This document shows, piece by piece, positions 29,825-39,288 of a stretch of 64,000 nt of DNA; position 1 is the first letter of the stretch, and each line of letters opens with the position of its first letter. Below the pieces are notes generated by a model. It was not told where the DNA came from. It did not search any database and saw only the letters and a program-made list of their open reading frames with translations. The DNA is from Tahibacter amnicola. GTDB taxonomy: Bacteria; Pseudomonadota; Gammaproteobacteria; Xanthomonadales; Rhodanobacteraceae. Where the stretch lies: NCBI RefSeq assembly GCF_025398735.1, contig NZ_CP104694.1:6103465-6167464 (forward strand), given 5' to 3'. Position numbers and translations under genes: made by a program.

Positions 29825-31105
29825 ATGAGAATTCTTGTTATCGGTTCCGGCGGCCGCGAACACGCCCTGGCGTGGAAGCTCAAGCAGTCCCCGCGCGTCA
29901 CGGAAGTGCTGGTTGCCCCGGGCAATGCCGGTACCGCCGCCGAGCCTGGCGTGCGCAATGTTGCCGTGCCGATGACCGATCTCGACGGCCTCATCGATCT
30001 TGCCAAGCGCGAGCGGGTCGACCTCACCGTCGTCGGCCCGGAAGGCCCGCTGGTGGCCGGCATCGTCGACCGATTCCGCAGCGCCGGGCTGCGTTGCTTC
30101 GGCCCGCGCCGCATCGCCGCTCAGCTGGAAGGCTCCAAATCCTTCGCCAAGGACTTCCTCGCCCGGCGCAACATCCCGACTGCCCGTTACGCCACCTTTA
30201 CCGATCTGGCGCCGGCCCTGGCCTATGTCCGCCAGCACGGCGCACCGATCGTGATCAAGGCCGACGGTCTGGCCGCCGGCAAGGGCGTGGTGGTGGCACT
30301 GACCCTGCCCGACGCCGAGCAGGCCCTGCGCGACATGCTGGGTGCCAAGTCGCTGGGTGATGCGTCCTCGCGCGTGGTCATCGAGGAGTTCCTGGAAGGG
30401 GAAGAAGCCAGCTATATCGTGATCAGCGACGGCCGCCGCGCCCTGCCGATGGCGACCAGCCAGGACCACAAGCGCCGCGACGAGGGCGACATGGGTCCGA
30501 ATACCGGCGGCATGGGCGCCTACTCGCCAGCCCCGGTCGTCACCCCCGACGTCGAGAAACGCATCCTCAAGGAAGTGATCGAACCTACCCTCGCCGGCAT
30601 GGCCGCCGAAGGCGCGCCCTTCATCGGGTTCCTCTACGCCGGCCTGATGATCGACAAGACCGGCGCACCCAGGGTGATCGAATTCAACGTGCGCTTCGGT
30701 GATCCGGAAACCCAGCCGATCATGATGCGCCTGCGCTCGGACCTGCTCGAACTGATCGAAGCCGCGCTCGACGGCCGCATCGATCGCGTGCAGGCCGAGT
30801 GGGACCCGCGCCCCGCGCTGGGCATCGTGGCGGCGGCGCAGGGTTATCCGGGCACTGTCCGCCTGGGCGATGCGATCAGCGGCCTGGACAAGTACACCGG
30901 CGCCGACACCAAGGTGTTCCAGGCCGGCACGCGCCTGGATGACAAAGGCCGCGCGGTCAGCGCCGGTGGACGCGTGCTGACGATCTGCGCGCTGGGCGAG
31001 GACATCGGCAAGGCACGTGACCGCGCCTACGATGTCGCACGGCAGGTGCAGTTCGAAGGCATGTTCTATCGGCGCGACATCGGCCACCGCGCCCTGTCGC
31101 GCTGA
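29825..31105 (+). CDS. purD: Phosphoribosylamine-glycine ligase PurD
   Basis: Second step of de novo purine synthesis: joins glycine to phosphoribosylamine with ATP. The 426-aa protein begins MRILVIGSGGREHALAWKLKQ and has the ATP-grasp motifs APIVIKADGLAAGKGVVVAL, VVIEEFLEGEEASYIVISDG, TGGMGAYSPAPV, and VIEFNVRFGDPETQPIM. The length is normal. Start 29825 was chosen over an upstream ATG at 29777 because it gives the family's MRILVIGSGGREHA start. A TACAAT (29773-29778) may be its -10 box. No purH is adjacent. Confidence 0.96.
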   Translation: MRILVIGSGGREHALAWKLKQSPRVTEVLVAPGNAGTAAEPGVRNVAVPMTDLDGLIDLAKRERVDLTVVGPEGPLVAGIVDRFRSAGLRCFGPRRIAAQLEGSKSFAKDFLARRNIPTARYATFTDLAPALAYVRQHGAPIVIKADGLAAGKGVVVALTLPDAEQALRDMLGAKSLGDASSRVVIEEFLEGEEASYIVISDGRRALPMATSQDHKRRDEGDMGPNTGGMGAYSPAPVVTPDVEKRILKEVIEPTLAGMAAEGAPFIGFLYAGLMIDKTGAPRVIEFNVRFGDPETQPIMMRLRSDLLELIEAALDGRIDRVQAEWDPRPALGIVAAAQGYPGTVRLGDAISGLDKYTGADTKVFQAGTRLDDKGRAVSAGGRVLTICALGEDIGKARDRAYDVARQVQFEGMFYRRDIGHRALSR

Positions 31106-31126
31106 ACCGCCCCTTCAGCCGAACAA

Positions 31127-31150
31127 CCGGAGCCCCGGACGGGGCCCCGG
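31127..31150. terminator. GC hairpin between convergent purD and TPR gene
   Basis: CCGGAGCCCC pairs with GGGGCCCCGG (one A-C mismatch) around a 4-nt loop, 21 bp after the purD stop. No clear U-tract. Confidence 0.4.
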
Positions 31151-31163
31151 CATCTTGCATTGA

Positions 31164-32789
31164 TTACTTCGCAGGCTCGGCGTCGGCCGCCGGAATCGGG
31201 CGCAGCGGCTCGGGCTTGTAGTACGCGATCGTGGCTGGCCAGGGGCGTTCCGGCAGCTGCCTGGCCTGGAACCGCTGGAAATAGTCGCGATAGTGGTCGG
31301 CGGCCGCATTGCCGCCATCGCGCACCGCGGCGAAGATCGCAGCACCCTGCAGCTGCACCGCTTCGTCGAAATGACCGTTGGCCGCCTGGGCCAGGGCCAG
31401 CGCCTCGGTGATCTGCGGGCTGGGGACCTGGTTATACAGACGCTTGCCCAGGTCCAGCGCCATGCCCCGCTCCGCATCGCCTGCCTGGCGACAGGTGCTG
31501 GCCAGGCGGACGAACAATTGCACCAGCAGCGCATTGCGCGGATGTGCCCGCAGGCCCGCGTCCACATCCTTGAGCGCGTCCGCACACTTTCCGGCGAGTA
31601 CCTGAGCAGCCGCGAGCCGGTTGTAATTCTCCAGACGCTCGGCATCAATGACGGTCAGCTGCCGGTACTGCTCGATTGCCTGGGCGTACTGCCCCTTGCG
31701 CATCCAGTGGTTGCCCAGGAGCAGCCGCGGTTCGGCGAGCTTGGGATCGGCCTTGATGACCTTCTCGTAGTCGGCACGGGCAGCGTCCTCGTTACCGGCG
31801 GTCTCGGCAATCACGCCGCGGGTCAGCACCGGCAGTGCGTCATCCGGCGCGGCCTTGATCGCCGCGTCCGCCCGTGCGCGGGCGGCATCGAGGTTCCCGG
31901 CCATGGCTTCGATCCGGGCGTACATGCCCAGAATGCCGACGTTGCCCGGCTTCTCTTGCAGGGCGCGATCCAGGTGCTGGCGCGCGACGGCGTACTGGCC
32001 GGCATTGGCGAAGAACGTTGCCAGGGCAATCGGATCTTCCGTGGGCTTGGGGCCGGTACGCGAAAAGCCGACCGCGAGCGGATCGGCCAGGCGCGGCGGC
32101 GTCTGCCCGGCCTTCTGACGCGCGGCGGCCGCGCCCGCAGCGTCGCCCTTGGCCTGCAGCGCGTCGGCGAGCGGGCCGTACAGCTTGTTCGCATTCGGAT
32201 CGAGCTTGAGCGCCTCGGTGTACGCGACCACGGCGTCGGCCGGACGGTTCTGTTTGAGGGCCACTTCGCCGCGCAGGGCGTAGAGCTTGGGCTCGGTCTT
32301 GGCGATGCCGATGCCCTCGTCGACGAGCTGGCCGGCCCGGGCCACCTCGCCCTGCGCCAACAAGGCCGTGACCAACGCGACGCGGATCGGAAGGTACTTC
32401 TTGTCGACGGCGAAGGCTTTCTCGAAATAGTCCCTGGCAACGGCGGCCTGATTGCGCTGGCTGGCCAGCACGCCCTGCACGTAGATCCAGCGGCCGTCTT
32501 CCGGCGCCACGGCGTTGGCATTGAACAGCGCCACCTCGGCGATCTCCGGGTACCCCGCCCGGGCATAGTCGCCGGCAATCAGGGCATAGGCCTCGGCCAG
32601 CGGCGGGCCGATCAGGGTCTTGCGGGCCGTCTCGAACGCCTCGCGTGTCTTCTGGAGCGTCTCGGCCTGGGCCTTGTCCAGCCGGGACAGATCCGGTTGC
32701 GGCAACGGCTTGATGACGCCGGCCGCAAACGCCGAGGCAGCACAGCCCAGCGCCAGGGCACAGGCAAGGGCAAGTCGGATGCGATTCAT
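31164..32789 (-). CDS. Exported tetratricopeptide-repeat protein
   Basis: Periplasmic or outer-membrane-associated TPR scaffold of 541 aa. Signal peptide MNRIRLALACALALGCAASAFA, then a run of at least eight TPR units (for example AEVALFNANAVAPEDGRWIY, ARDYFEKAFAVDKKYLPIRV, VVAYTEALKLDPNANKLYGP, ALKDVDAGLRAHPRNALLVQ). No catalytic domain is seen. Start 32789 is supported by CGGAGT seven bases upstream. It is divergent from the MFS-acyltransferase gene. Its partner proteins are unknown. Confidence 0.87.
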   Translation of the reverse strand: MNRIRLALACALALGCAASAFAAGVIKPLPQPDLSRLDKAQAETLQKTREAFETARKTLIGPPLAEAYALIAGDYARAGYPEIAEVALFNANAVAPEDGRWIYVQGVLASQRNQAAVARDYFEKAFAVDKKYLPIRVALVTALLAQGEVARAGQLVDEGIGIAKTEPKLYALRGEVALKQNRPADAVVAYTEALKLDPNANKLYGPLADALQAKGDAAGAAAARQKAGQTPPRLADPLAVGFSRTGPKPTEDPIALATFFANAGQYAVARQHLDRALQEKPGNVGILGMYARIEAMAGNLDAARARADAAIKAAPDDALPVLTRGVIAETAGNEDAARADYEKVIKADPKLAEPRLLLGNHWMRKGQYAQAIEQYRQLTVIDAERLENYNRLAAAQVLAGKCADALKDVDAGLRAHPRNALLVQLFVRLASTCRQAGDAERGMALDLGKRLYNQVPSPQITEALALAQAANGHFDEAVQLQGAAIFAAVRDGGNAAADHYRDYFQRFQARQLPERPWPATIAYYKPEPLRPIPAADAEPAK

Positions 32790-32951
32790 GGGACTCCGGT
32801 ACCGCCGCGCGGTGATGGCAGAAAAGGCGAAGTGTAAGGGCTGGGCCTGAACGATGGCGTGCGCCGGCCGCCGGGGCGAAAAGTTCGCCGCGCCGGCCCA
32901 GTGCGCCATCGGGCTCTGGTAGATTCCGGCACGTCCTCCCAGGTATCGCCT

Positions 32952-34841
32952 ATGTCCGGCAAGAATCAATTCTCCCTGCTGCGGTCGCGTCGTTTCGGCC
33001 CGTTCTTCTGGACCCAGGCACTCGGGGCCTTCAACGACAACGTCTTCAAGAACGCGCTGGTCAGCCTGATCGTTTTCCAGGTGGCCACCACGTCATCGGC
33101 GCAGAGCAACATCTACACGAACGTCGCCGCCGCGCTCTTCATCCTGCCCTTCCTGCTGTTCTCGGCCACCAGCGGCCAGCTTTCCGACAAATTCGACAAG
33201 GCACGCATCGCCCAGCTGGTCAAGGTGATGGAGCTGGCGATCATGCTCGTCGGCCTGGTCGGCTTCGTCCTGCACAGCATTCCGCTGCTCCTGGCAATGC
33301 TTTTCATGATGGGCCTGCATTCGACCCTGTTCGGCCCGCTCAAATACGGATTGCTGCCGCAGGTTCTGCAGAAGGATGAACTGGTCGGCGGCAATGGTCT
33401 GATCGAGATGGCCACGTTCATGGCCATCCTGGTCGGGCAGATCCTGGGCAATGTGTTGATCGATACACCCGTCTACGGGCCGTGGCTCGTCGGCGCGGCA
33501 ACGATTGCGATCGCCCTCGTCGGCGTGGCCACTTCGCGCGCCATGCCGAAGGTCGACGCCCCGGATCCGGGCCTGGTCATCAACTGGAATCCCTTCACCG
33601 AAACCTGGCGCAACCTCGGGCAGATCCGCGGCAATCGCGCGGTGTTCCTGTCCTGCCTGGGGATCTCCTGGTTCTGGTTTTTCGGTTCCGTGTTCATCAC
33701 CCAGCTGCCCAACTACGCCAAGTTCGTGCTCGGCGGAACGAACACCGTCTACACCTTCCTGCTCACGCTTTTCTCGCTGGGCATCGCGACCGGCTCGCTG
33801 CTGTGCGAACGCATGTCGGGCCACAAGGTGGAAATCGGACTCGTCCCGTTCGGCTCGATCGGCATGACGCTGTTCGGCGCCGACCTGTACTTTGCGCACC
33901 CGACCCTGGCCACCACGCAGGGCCTTGGCATCGCGGCGGTGCTGGCGACGCCGGGTATCTGGCGCGTCATCGTCGACCTGGTGCTGATGGCCGTATTTGC
34001 GGGTTTCTTCATCGTGCCGCTGTTCGCGCTGATCCAGACGCGCTCGGATCCGGCGCGCCGCTCGCGCGTCATCGCCGCCAATAACATCCTCAATGCGCTG
34101 TTCATGGTGGTGGCGGCCGGCCTCTCGGCCGTGCTGCTCAACGTGGCCGGCCTGAGCATCCCGCAATTGCTCCTGGCTACTGCGCTGATGAACGCCGTGG
34201 TCGCCATCTATATCTACACCCTGGTGCCCGAGTTCCTGATGCGTTTCCTGACCTGGATCCTGGTCAACACGCTCTACCGCATCAAACTGGAAGGCCTGCA
34301 GCGCATTCCCGACGAAGGACCGGCGCTGCTGGTCTGCAACCACGTCAGCTACATGGACGCGCTGATCATTGGCGGCAGCGTGCGCCGGCCGGTACGTTTC
34401 GTGATGTACTATAAAATATTCAATATTCCACTTCTCAGCTTCATCTTCCGCACGGCCAAGGCGATTCCGATTGCCGGTGCCAGGGAGAATCCGGACTTGC
34501 TGGAGAAAGCATTCGACGCCGTCGACCAGGCGCTCGCCGAAGGCGAGGTGGTGTGCATCTTCCCCGAGGGAGCGCTGACCAAAGATGGCGAGATAGCCCC
34601 GTTCCGCGGCGGCGTGGAACGCATCCTGGCGCGCCGCCCGGTGCCGGTCGTCCCGCTGGCGCTGCGCGGCCTGTGGGGCTCGGTATTCAGCCGTCGCGAT
34701 ACACGGCTGGGCCGCTCGCGCCTGCCGCGCCGGTTCTGGTCACGCATTGGCCTGGCCGCGGACGAACCCGTGCCGGCGGATGCGGCCAACGCGGCGCACC
34801 TGGAGCAGCGTGTTCGCGCCCTGCGCGGCAGCTGGGCCTGA
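32952..34841 (+). CDS. MFS transporter fused to PlsC-type acyltransferase (LplT/Aas-like)
   Basis: Two-domain inner-membrane protein, 629 aa. Residues 1 to about 420 form an MFS permease like LplT (FFWTQALGAFNDNVFKNALV is the family's N-terminal signature). Residues about 430-620 form a 1-acyl-glycerophosphate-type acyltransferase with HX4D (His464 to Asp469 in CNHVSYMDALI), FVMYYKIFNIPLL, and IFPEGALTKDGEI. In E. coli LplT flips lysophospholipids for the separate enzyme Aas; here both halves are joined, but the AMP-ligase half of Aas is absent. The likely role is recapture and re-acylation of lysophospholipids. Start 32952 lies on the MSGKNQFSLL reading. Confidence 0.9.
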   Translation: MSGKNQFSLLRSRRFGPFFWTQALGAFNDNVFKNALVSLIVFQVATTSSAQSNIYTNVAAALFILPFLLFSATSGQLSDKFDKARIAQLVKVMELAIMLVGLVGFVLHSIPLLLAMLFMMGLHSTLFGPLKYGLLPQVLQKDELVGGNGLIEMATFMAILVGQILGNVLIDTPVYGPWLVGAATIAIALVGVATSRAMPKVDAPDPGLVINWNPFTETWRNLGQIRGNRAVFLSCLGISWFWFFGSVFITQLPNYAKFVLGGTNTVYTFLLTLFSLGIATGSLLCERMSGHKVEIGLVPFGSIGMTLFGADLYFAHPTLATTQGLGIAAVLATPGIWRVIVDLVLMAVFAGFFIVPLFALIQTRSDPARRSRVIAANNILNALFMVVAAGLSAVLLNVAGLSIPQLLLATALMNAVVAIYIYTLVPEFLMRFLTWILVNTLYRIKLEGLQRIPDEGPALLVCNHVSYMDALIIGGSVRRPVRFVMYYKIFNIPLLSFIFRTAKAIPIAGARENPDLLEKAFDAVDQALAEGEVVCIFPEGALTKDGEIAPFRGGVERILARRPVPVVPLALRGLWGSVFSRRDTRLGRSRLPRRFWSRIGLAADEPVPADAANAAHLEQRVRALRGSWA

Positions 34842-34910
34842 GGGTGAGGGTCACCCTGTCTACCACCTTGGCCGGCCGCGCAGACCGGGTCGGCGCCGAT
34901 TGGAAACGCC

Positions 34911-36041
34911 ATGCCGCCTGAGTCATCCCGCATCCTGTTTCTGAGTGTTTCGGCCGGCGCCGGTCACGGCCGTGCGGCCGAGGCGCTGCGCGTGGTCGCC
35001 GAGAAACGACACGGTGCCCAGACCCGGCACTGGGACGTGATGGATCACGTGCCGTCCACGTTCAAGAAGCTGTATACGGAATACTATCTTCGCCTTGTGG
35101 ATAAGTTCCCGGCGATCTGGGCGCAGATCTACCGCATCACCGACCAGACGCCGCCCGATGCCACGATGGCACGCCTGCGCCGCGCCATCGAGCGCCTCAA
35201 CGCCCGCTCGCTGCGTCTGGCGATCGAGGAATTCGCGCCGCACGCGATCGTCTGCACGCACTTCCTTCCGGCCGAACTGCTCCAGCGCGAGCGGCGCCGC
35301 GGCCGTCTGGCCACGCCCACCTTCGTGCAGGTCACGGATTTCGACCTCCATTCGCTGTGGGTCGTGCCGGAACTGGACGGCTACTTCGCGGCCAGCGACG
35401 AGGTCGCCTACCGCATGCGGGCCCGCGGTCTGCCGGCCGATCGCGTGCACGTGACCGGCATTCCAATCATGCCCGTGTTCTCGCAGCCGCATCTGCGCGC
35501 CGAATGCGCACGCGAGTACCGGCTCAATCCGGATCTTCCCACCCTGCTGCTCATGGGCGGCGGCGCCGGCGTGGGCGCGCTCGACGAGGCCGCGGAAAAA
35601 CTGCTGCATATCGAGCGCGATTTCCAGCTCGTGGCCCTGGCGGGAAAGAACGCGGCGATGCTCGACCGCCTGTCGCAACTGGCCGGCCGGTATCCGGGCA
35701 AGCTCATTCCCCAGGGCTACACGAACCGGATCGAGCGGCTGATGGGCGCTGCGGATCTTGCGATCAGCAAGCCGGGGGGACTCACCACGTCCGAGTGCCT
35801 GGCGATGGGATTGCCGATGATCGTGTTCTCGCCCATTCCGGGGCAGGAGGAGCGCAACTGCGACTACCTGCTCGAACACGGCGCCGCACTCAAGGCTGTC
35901 GACGCCGTCGCCCTGGAATACCGTGTGCGCAAGCTGCTGGAGAACCGTGCGGCGCTCACGCGTATGCGCGACCGGGCCAAGACACTGGGCAAGCCCGCCG
36001 CCGCAGTCGCGGTGATGGAACAGGTCGTCGCGGGCCTGTGA
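34911..36041 (+). CDS. MGDG-synthase/MurG-like glycosyltransferase (GT28)
   Basis: GT-B glycosyltransferase, 376 aa, resembling monogalactosyl- and processive diglucosyl-diacylglycerol synthases. The N-terminal acceptor domain begins ILFLSVSAGAGHGRAAEALR (family start) and contains WDVMDHVPSTFKKLYTEYYL and VQVTDFDLHSLW. The C-terminal donor domain has LLLMGGGAGVGALDEAAEKL, GYTNRIERLMGAADLAISKP, and GGLTTSECLAMGLPMIVF. A lipid or lipid-linked acceptor is likely, but the sugar is unknown. It lies 70 bp after the MFS-acyltransferase gene and 22 bp before the phosphoramidate cluster, so it may be co-transcribed with it. Confidence 0.87.
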   Translation: MPPESSRILFLSVSAGAGHGRAAEALRVVAEKRHGAQTRHWDVMDHVPSTFKKLYTEYYLRLVDKFPAIWAQIYRITDQTPPDATMARLRRAIERLNARSLRLAIEEFAPHAIVCTHFLPAELLQRERRRGRLATPTFVQVTDFDLHSLWVVPELDGYFAASDEVAYRMRARGLPADRVHVTGIPIMPVFSQPHLRAECAREYRLNPDLPTLLLMGGGAGVGALDEAAEKLLHIERDFQLVALAGKNAAMLDRLSQLAGRYPGKLIPQGYTNRIERLMGAADLAISKPGGLTTSECLAMGLPMIVFSPIPGQEERNCDYLLEHGAALKAVDAVALEYRVRKLLENRAALTRMRDRAKTLGKPAAAVAVMEQVVAGL

Positions 36042-36063
36042 TCGTTTTCGCCCGGACCATGAC

Positions 36064-36852
36064 GTGAGTTCGCCTGGACACCCACTGCGCGTCGGCATCA
36101 CGGCGCGACTGGTGACCGGCGACCCGGCGGCGGGCGGCGCCCGGCGCAAGGATATGCTCGCCGCCGAACGCGACCTCATTGACGCGATTGCCCGCGCCGG
36201 CGCCTTGCCGCTGATCCTGCCGTGGACGCGCGAAGGCCAGTTGCCCATCGCCGCGATCGTCGAGGGCATCGATGCGCTGGTCCTGCAGGGTGGCGCCGAT
36301 GTTGCGCCGGAATCCTATGCCCAGGCCCCACTGCGATCCGAATGGACGGGCGATGCGACACGCGATGCGTTCGAGCTGCAGCTGCTGCGCGGCGCCGTCG
36401 CGCACGGCCTGCCCGTGCTCGGCATCTGCCGCGGATGCCAGCTCATCAACGTCGCCTACGGCGGTACCCTGTTCCAGGATCTGGCGCAGTTGCGCGCGCG
36501 CAGCCGCTGTCACTCGCAGCCATTGATCTACGAGCGTCATCACCACGCGGTTGCACTGGCCGCTGGCGGCTTGCTGGAATCGCTGTACGGCCGGCAACAG
36601 GGCGGCGTCGTGTCCGCGCATCACCAGGGCATCGACCGTCTTGGCGATGGTTTGAAGCCGGAAGCGTGGTGCGCCGAGGATGGCCTGGTGGAAGCGGTTC
36701 GTGCCGAATCGGGCTGGGTGCTGGGTCTGCAATGGCATCCGGAATTCCGTGCACCGGTCGCCGATGCACTCGATTTCGCGCCGTTAATGGACACTTTTTT
36801 AGCCGCGGCAATGGGGAAGTGGTCTTTGACCCCGGCTGCATCCGCGCCGTAA
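36064..36852 (+). CDS. Putative gamma-glutamyl-CDP-amidate hydrolase (class I GATase-like, Cj1417-like)
   Basis: Class I glutamine-amidotransferase-fold hydrolase (262 aa) of the PuuD / peptidase C26 family. Catalytic triad: Cys122 in LGICRGCQLIN, His225 and Glu227 in LQWHPEF. By homology alone it would be called gamma-glutamyl-GABA hydrolase. Next to a PPDK-like kinase, a cytidylyltransferase and an APS-kinase-like protein, it matches C. jejuni Cj1417, which cleaves CDP-L-glutamine to glutamate and cytidine diphosphoramidate. I infer that reaction here. No polyamine (puu) genes are nearby. The start is GTG 36064, 22 bp after the glycosyltransferase stop. Confidence 0.82.
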   Translation: MSSPGHPLRVGITARLVTGDPAAGGARRKDMLAAERDLIDAIARAGALPLILPWTREGQLPIAAIVEGIDALVLQGGADVAPESYAQAPLRSEWTGDATRDAFELQLLRGAVAHGLPVLGICRGCQLINVAYGGTLFQDLAQLRARSRCHSQPLIYERHHHAVALAAGGLLESLYGRQQGGVVSAHHQGIDRLGDGLKPEAWCAEDGLVEAVRAESGWVLGLQWHPEFRAPVADALDFAPLMDTFLAAAMGKWSLTPAASAP

Positions 36853-36964
36853 GCTCCAGCGCCGGAAACCTTACCGATTTATCCATTTTCTGCGGCACAG
36901 GGGCATGCCGCTGTACCAACCCGGTGCGTCCCGACCACAGGGAACGCCGTAGCCATCGACGCTT

Positions 36965-39277
36965 ATGTCCCCGCCCGTTGTACTCGTCGACACCTGCCCT
37001 GCCCTGTCACTACCGCGCGATATCACGTGGTCGGGAAAGGGGCGTACGCTGCTCCAGCTGGCGCCACGTCTGCGCGCCAGTCGTGTACCACCCAGCCTGT
37101 GCGTGGGATGGCAAACCTGGCGCGAGCACCGCAGTGCCACGATCGCGCGCATTGCCCGTCATTTCGGCCGGGGCGCCCTGGCGATCCGCAGTTCCTCTGC
37201 GGCAGAAGACCTGGCAAGCGCCTCCCAGGCCGGGCGCTACACCTCCCGCCTCGGCGTATGCGCCGGCGACGCGTCCGCGCTTGGGGCCGCCATCGACGCA
37301 GTCTTTGGCAGCTACGATTCGCGCAGCACCAATGACGAGGTCCTGATCCAGCCGCTGGTCACCTCACGCCTGGCGGCCGTTGTCGCCAGTCACGCGATCG
37401 AGGACGGCGCGTCCTACTACGTTTTCAGCCTGGTCGAAGGGCCACGGACTGATTCGGTCACCCGCGGCGATGTTCCGGTGCGAACCGTGTATCTTGCCCG
37501 GGAAGCACCGACCGCCGACGATCCGGATATCGCGCGTCTGCACGCGGCCATCGGGGAGCTGGAACGTCTTTGCCCCGCAGGTCCGATCGAGGCGGAGATG
37601 GTGATCGACGGCGACGCCGTCGTCCTCCTGCAGGTGCGCCCCGTCATCGCGCCGCCGTTGCCGGACCCGACGGCCGCGCGGCGCCGCCGGCGCCAGCTCA
37701 ATCTGGCGCGCAAGTCGCTGTGCGAGCCCGATCCCCATTGCCTGGGTGAAAGGCGCGTGCTGGCGCTGATGCCGGACTGGAATCCGGCCGAGCTGCTGGG
37801 CGCGCATCCACGCCCACTGGCATTGGGACTGTTTGGCGAGCTGATCGGCCGCTCCGCCTGGCGTAGCGCCCGTGCCGCGTTCGGCTACCGGATGCTGGCG
37901 GATACTCCGTTGCTGCTGCCTTTTGGCGGCCGCCCGTATGTCGACGTCAGGGCCAGCGCCAATTCGCTGCTTCCGGCCAGCATCGATACGGTTACCGCCG
38001 CCGCGCTGGTTGATGCATGGCAGGAACGCCTGCTGCGGCGCCCCGAACTGCACGACAAATACGAATTCACCGTCGCACAGACCTGTGTCGACTTCCAGTT
38101 CGATGCCGATCATGCGATCCGCTACGCCGGACTGCTCGGCCGCGAGCGCCTGGCCCGCTACCGCGCGGCGCTTGCCACGGTCAGCGCCCGCTGTGTGGAC
38201 GCCACCGCGCTACAGCATTCTGATCACCGCTTTGCGCAGCTGCGCCGCGCCGTTTCTGCGCCGGAAATGCATCCACTGGCGCTGATCCGCGCTGCCACGG
38301 CGCTGGGCGCGCTGCCGTTCGCGTCGGTTGCCCGCCAGGCGTTTGTGTTCGAGGCGCTGATGCGCTCGGCGGTGGCGCGCGGCGCATTGAGCGAATCGCG
38401 ACTGCTGATGCTGCAGCAATCCTGCGCCACGGCCACGCGCGATTTCCTGACGGCTGGCCGCGACGAGCAGATGGCCCAATTCGGGTTTCTGCGTGCCGGC
38501 ACTTTCGAGATCACCACGCCGCCACTGGCCGAGCTGGGCGTGGAAGCGCCTGCTGCCGGGCTGCATCAGGCACCGCCTTTTGAACTGACGGGCAACGAGG
38601 CGGGTGCACTTCAGAAATTGCTGCGCGAAGCGGGCTATCACCTGTCGGCCGGCGAGCTGATCAAACGCTATCAACAGGCGCGGCAAGGTCGCGAACGCGG
38701 CAAATACGCCTTGTCGCACGCGGTCTCGGTGTTGCTCGAAGCAATCGTGCGGGCGGGCGCACGGATCGGCCTGGATCGCGAATCCCTCAGCTGGCTCACA
38801 CCGCATGCCTTCGCGCATGCCCTCGCCGGCGTGGACTGCACCGCGCAGATCACCCACGCGCGCGAGCAGCATCGCGTGGACGCTCTGCTGCGGCTGCCAC
38901 CGGTACTTGACCCCACCCGCTCGCTCGACAGCGTCACCGTGGATGCGGGCGCGCCCAGCTTCGTCGGCAACGGCCGCGGTACCGGGCGTGTGGTGCGGGT
39001 TGCCGCATCCGCGTCGCCGGCCAGCATACCCTCGCGTGCGGTGCTGGCCATCGAAAGCGCCGATCCGGGTTTCGACTGGATCTTCTCGCGCGCGCCCGCC
39101 GCGCTGATCACCGCCTTCGGCGGGCCGAATTCGCACATGGCCATTCGCTGCGCGGAACTGGGCGTACCCGCCGTCCTGGGCCTGGGGCTTGAACGCTGGC
39201 GTCGCCTGGCCACTACCCGTCATTTGTGCGTCGACGCGGCGACCCAGTCGCTCACGCCTCTTCACCATTGCCGCTGA
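36965..39277 (+). CDS. Putative L-glutamine kinase (PEP-synthase/PPDK-like, Cj1418-like)
   Basis: Large phosphotransferase, 770 aa, related to PEP synthase. An N-terminal ATP-grasp domain (AIRSSSAAEDLASASQAGRY, EVLIQPLVTSR, IEAEMVIDGDAVVLLQVRP) is followed by a middle region of about 350 residues with no match to the PEP/pyruvate barrel. The C-terminal swinging His domain has catalytic His724 in GGPNSHMAIRCAELGVPAV. C. jejuni Cj1418 has this architecture and phosphorylates the amide nitrogen of L-glutamine, the first step of phosphoramidate synthesis. The missing PEP barrel and the neighbours support that function over PEP synthase. It starts 112 bp after the hydrolase gene and is followed closely by the methyltransferase gene. 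Confidence 0.82.
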   Translation: MSPPVVLVDTCPALSLPRDITWSGKGRTLLQLAPRLRASRVPPSLCVGWQTWREHRSATIARIARHFGRGALAIRSSSAAEDLASASQAGRYTSRLGVCAGDASALGAAIDAVFGSYDSRSTNDEVLIQPLVTSRLAAVVASHAIEDGASYYVFSLVEGPRTDSVTRGDVPVRTVYLAREAPTADDPDIARLHAAIGELERLCPAGPIEAEMVIDGDAVVLLQVRPVIAPPLPDPTAARRRRRQLNLARKSLCEPDPHCLGERRVLALMPDWNPAELLGAHPRPLALGLFGELIGRSAWRSARAAFGYRMLADTPLLLPFGGRPYVDVRASANSLLPASIDTVTAAALVDAWQERLLRRPELHDKYEFTVAQTCVDFQFDADHAIRYAGLLGRERLARYRAALATVSARCVDATALQHSDHRFAQLRRAVSAPEMHPLALIRAATALGALPFASVARQAFVFEALMRSAVARGALSESRLLMLQQSCATATRDFLTAGRDEQMAQFGFLRAGTFEITTPPLAELGVEAPAAGLHQAPPFELTGNEAGALQKLLREAGYHLSAGELIKRYQQARQGRERGKYALSHAVSVLLEAIVRAGARIGLDRESLSWLTPHAFAHALAGVDCTAQITHAREQHRVDALLRLPPVLDPTRSLDSVTVDAGAPSFVGNGRGTGRVVRVAASASPASIPSRAVLAIESADPGFDWIFSRAPAALITAFGGPNSHMAIRCAELGVPAVLGLGLERWRRLATTRHLCVDAATQSLTPLHHCR

Positions 39278-39288
39278 CAACTGACCGG

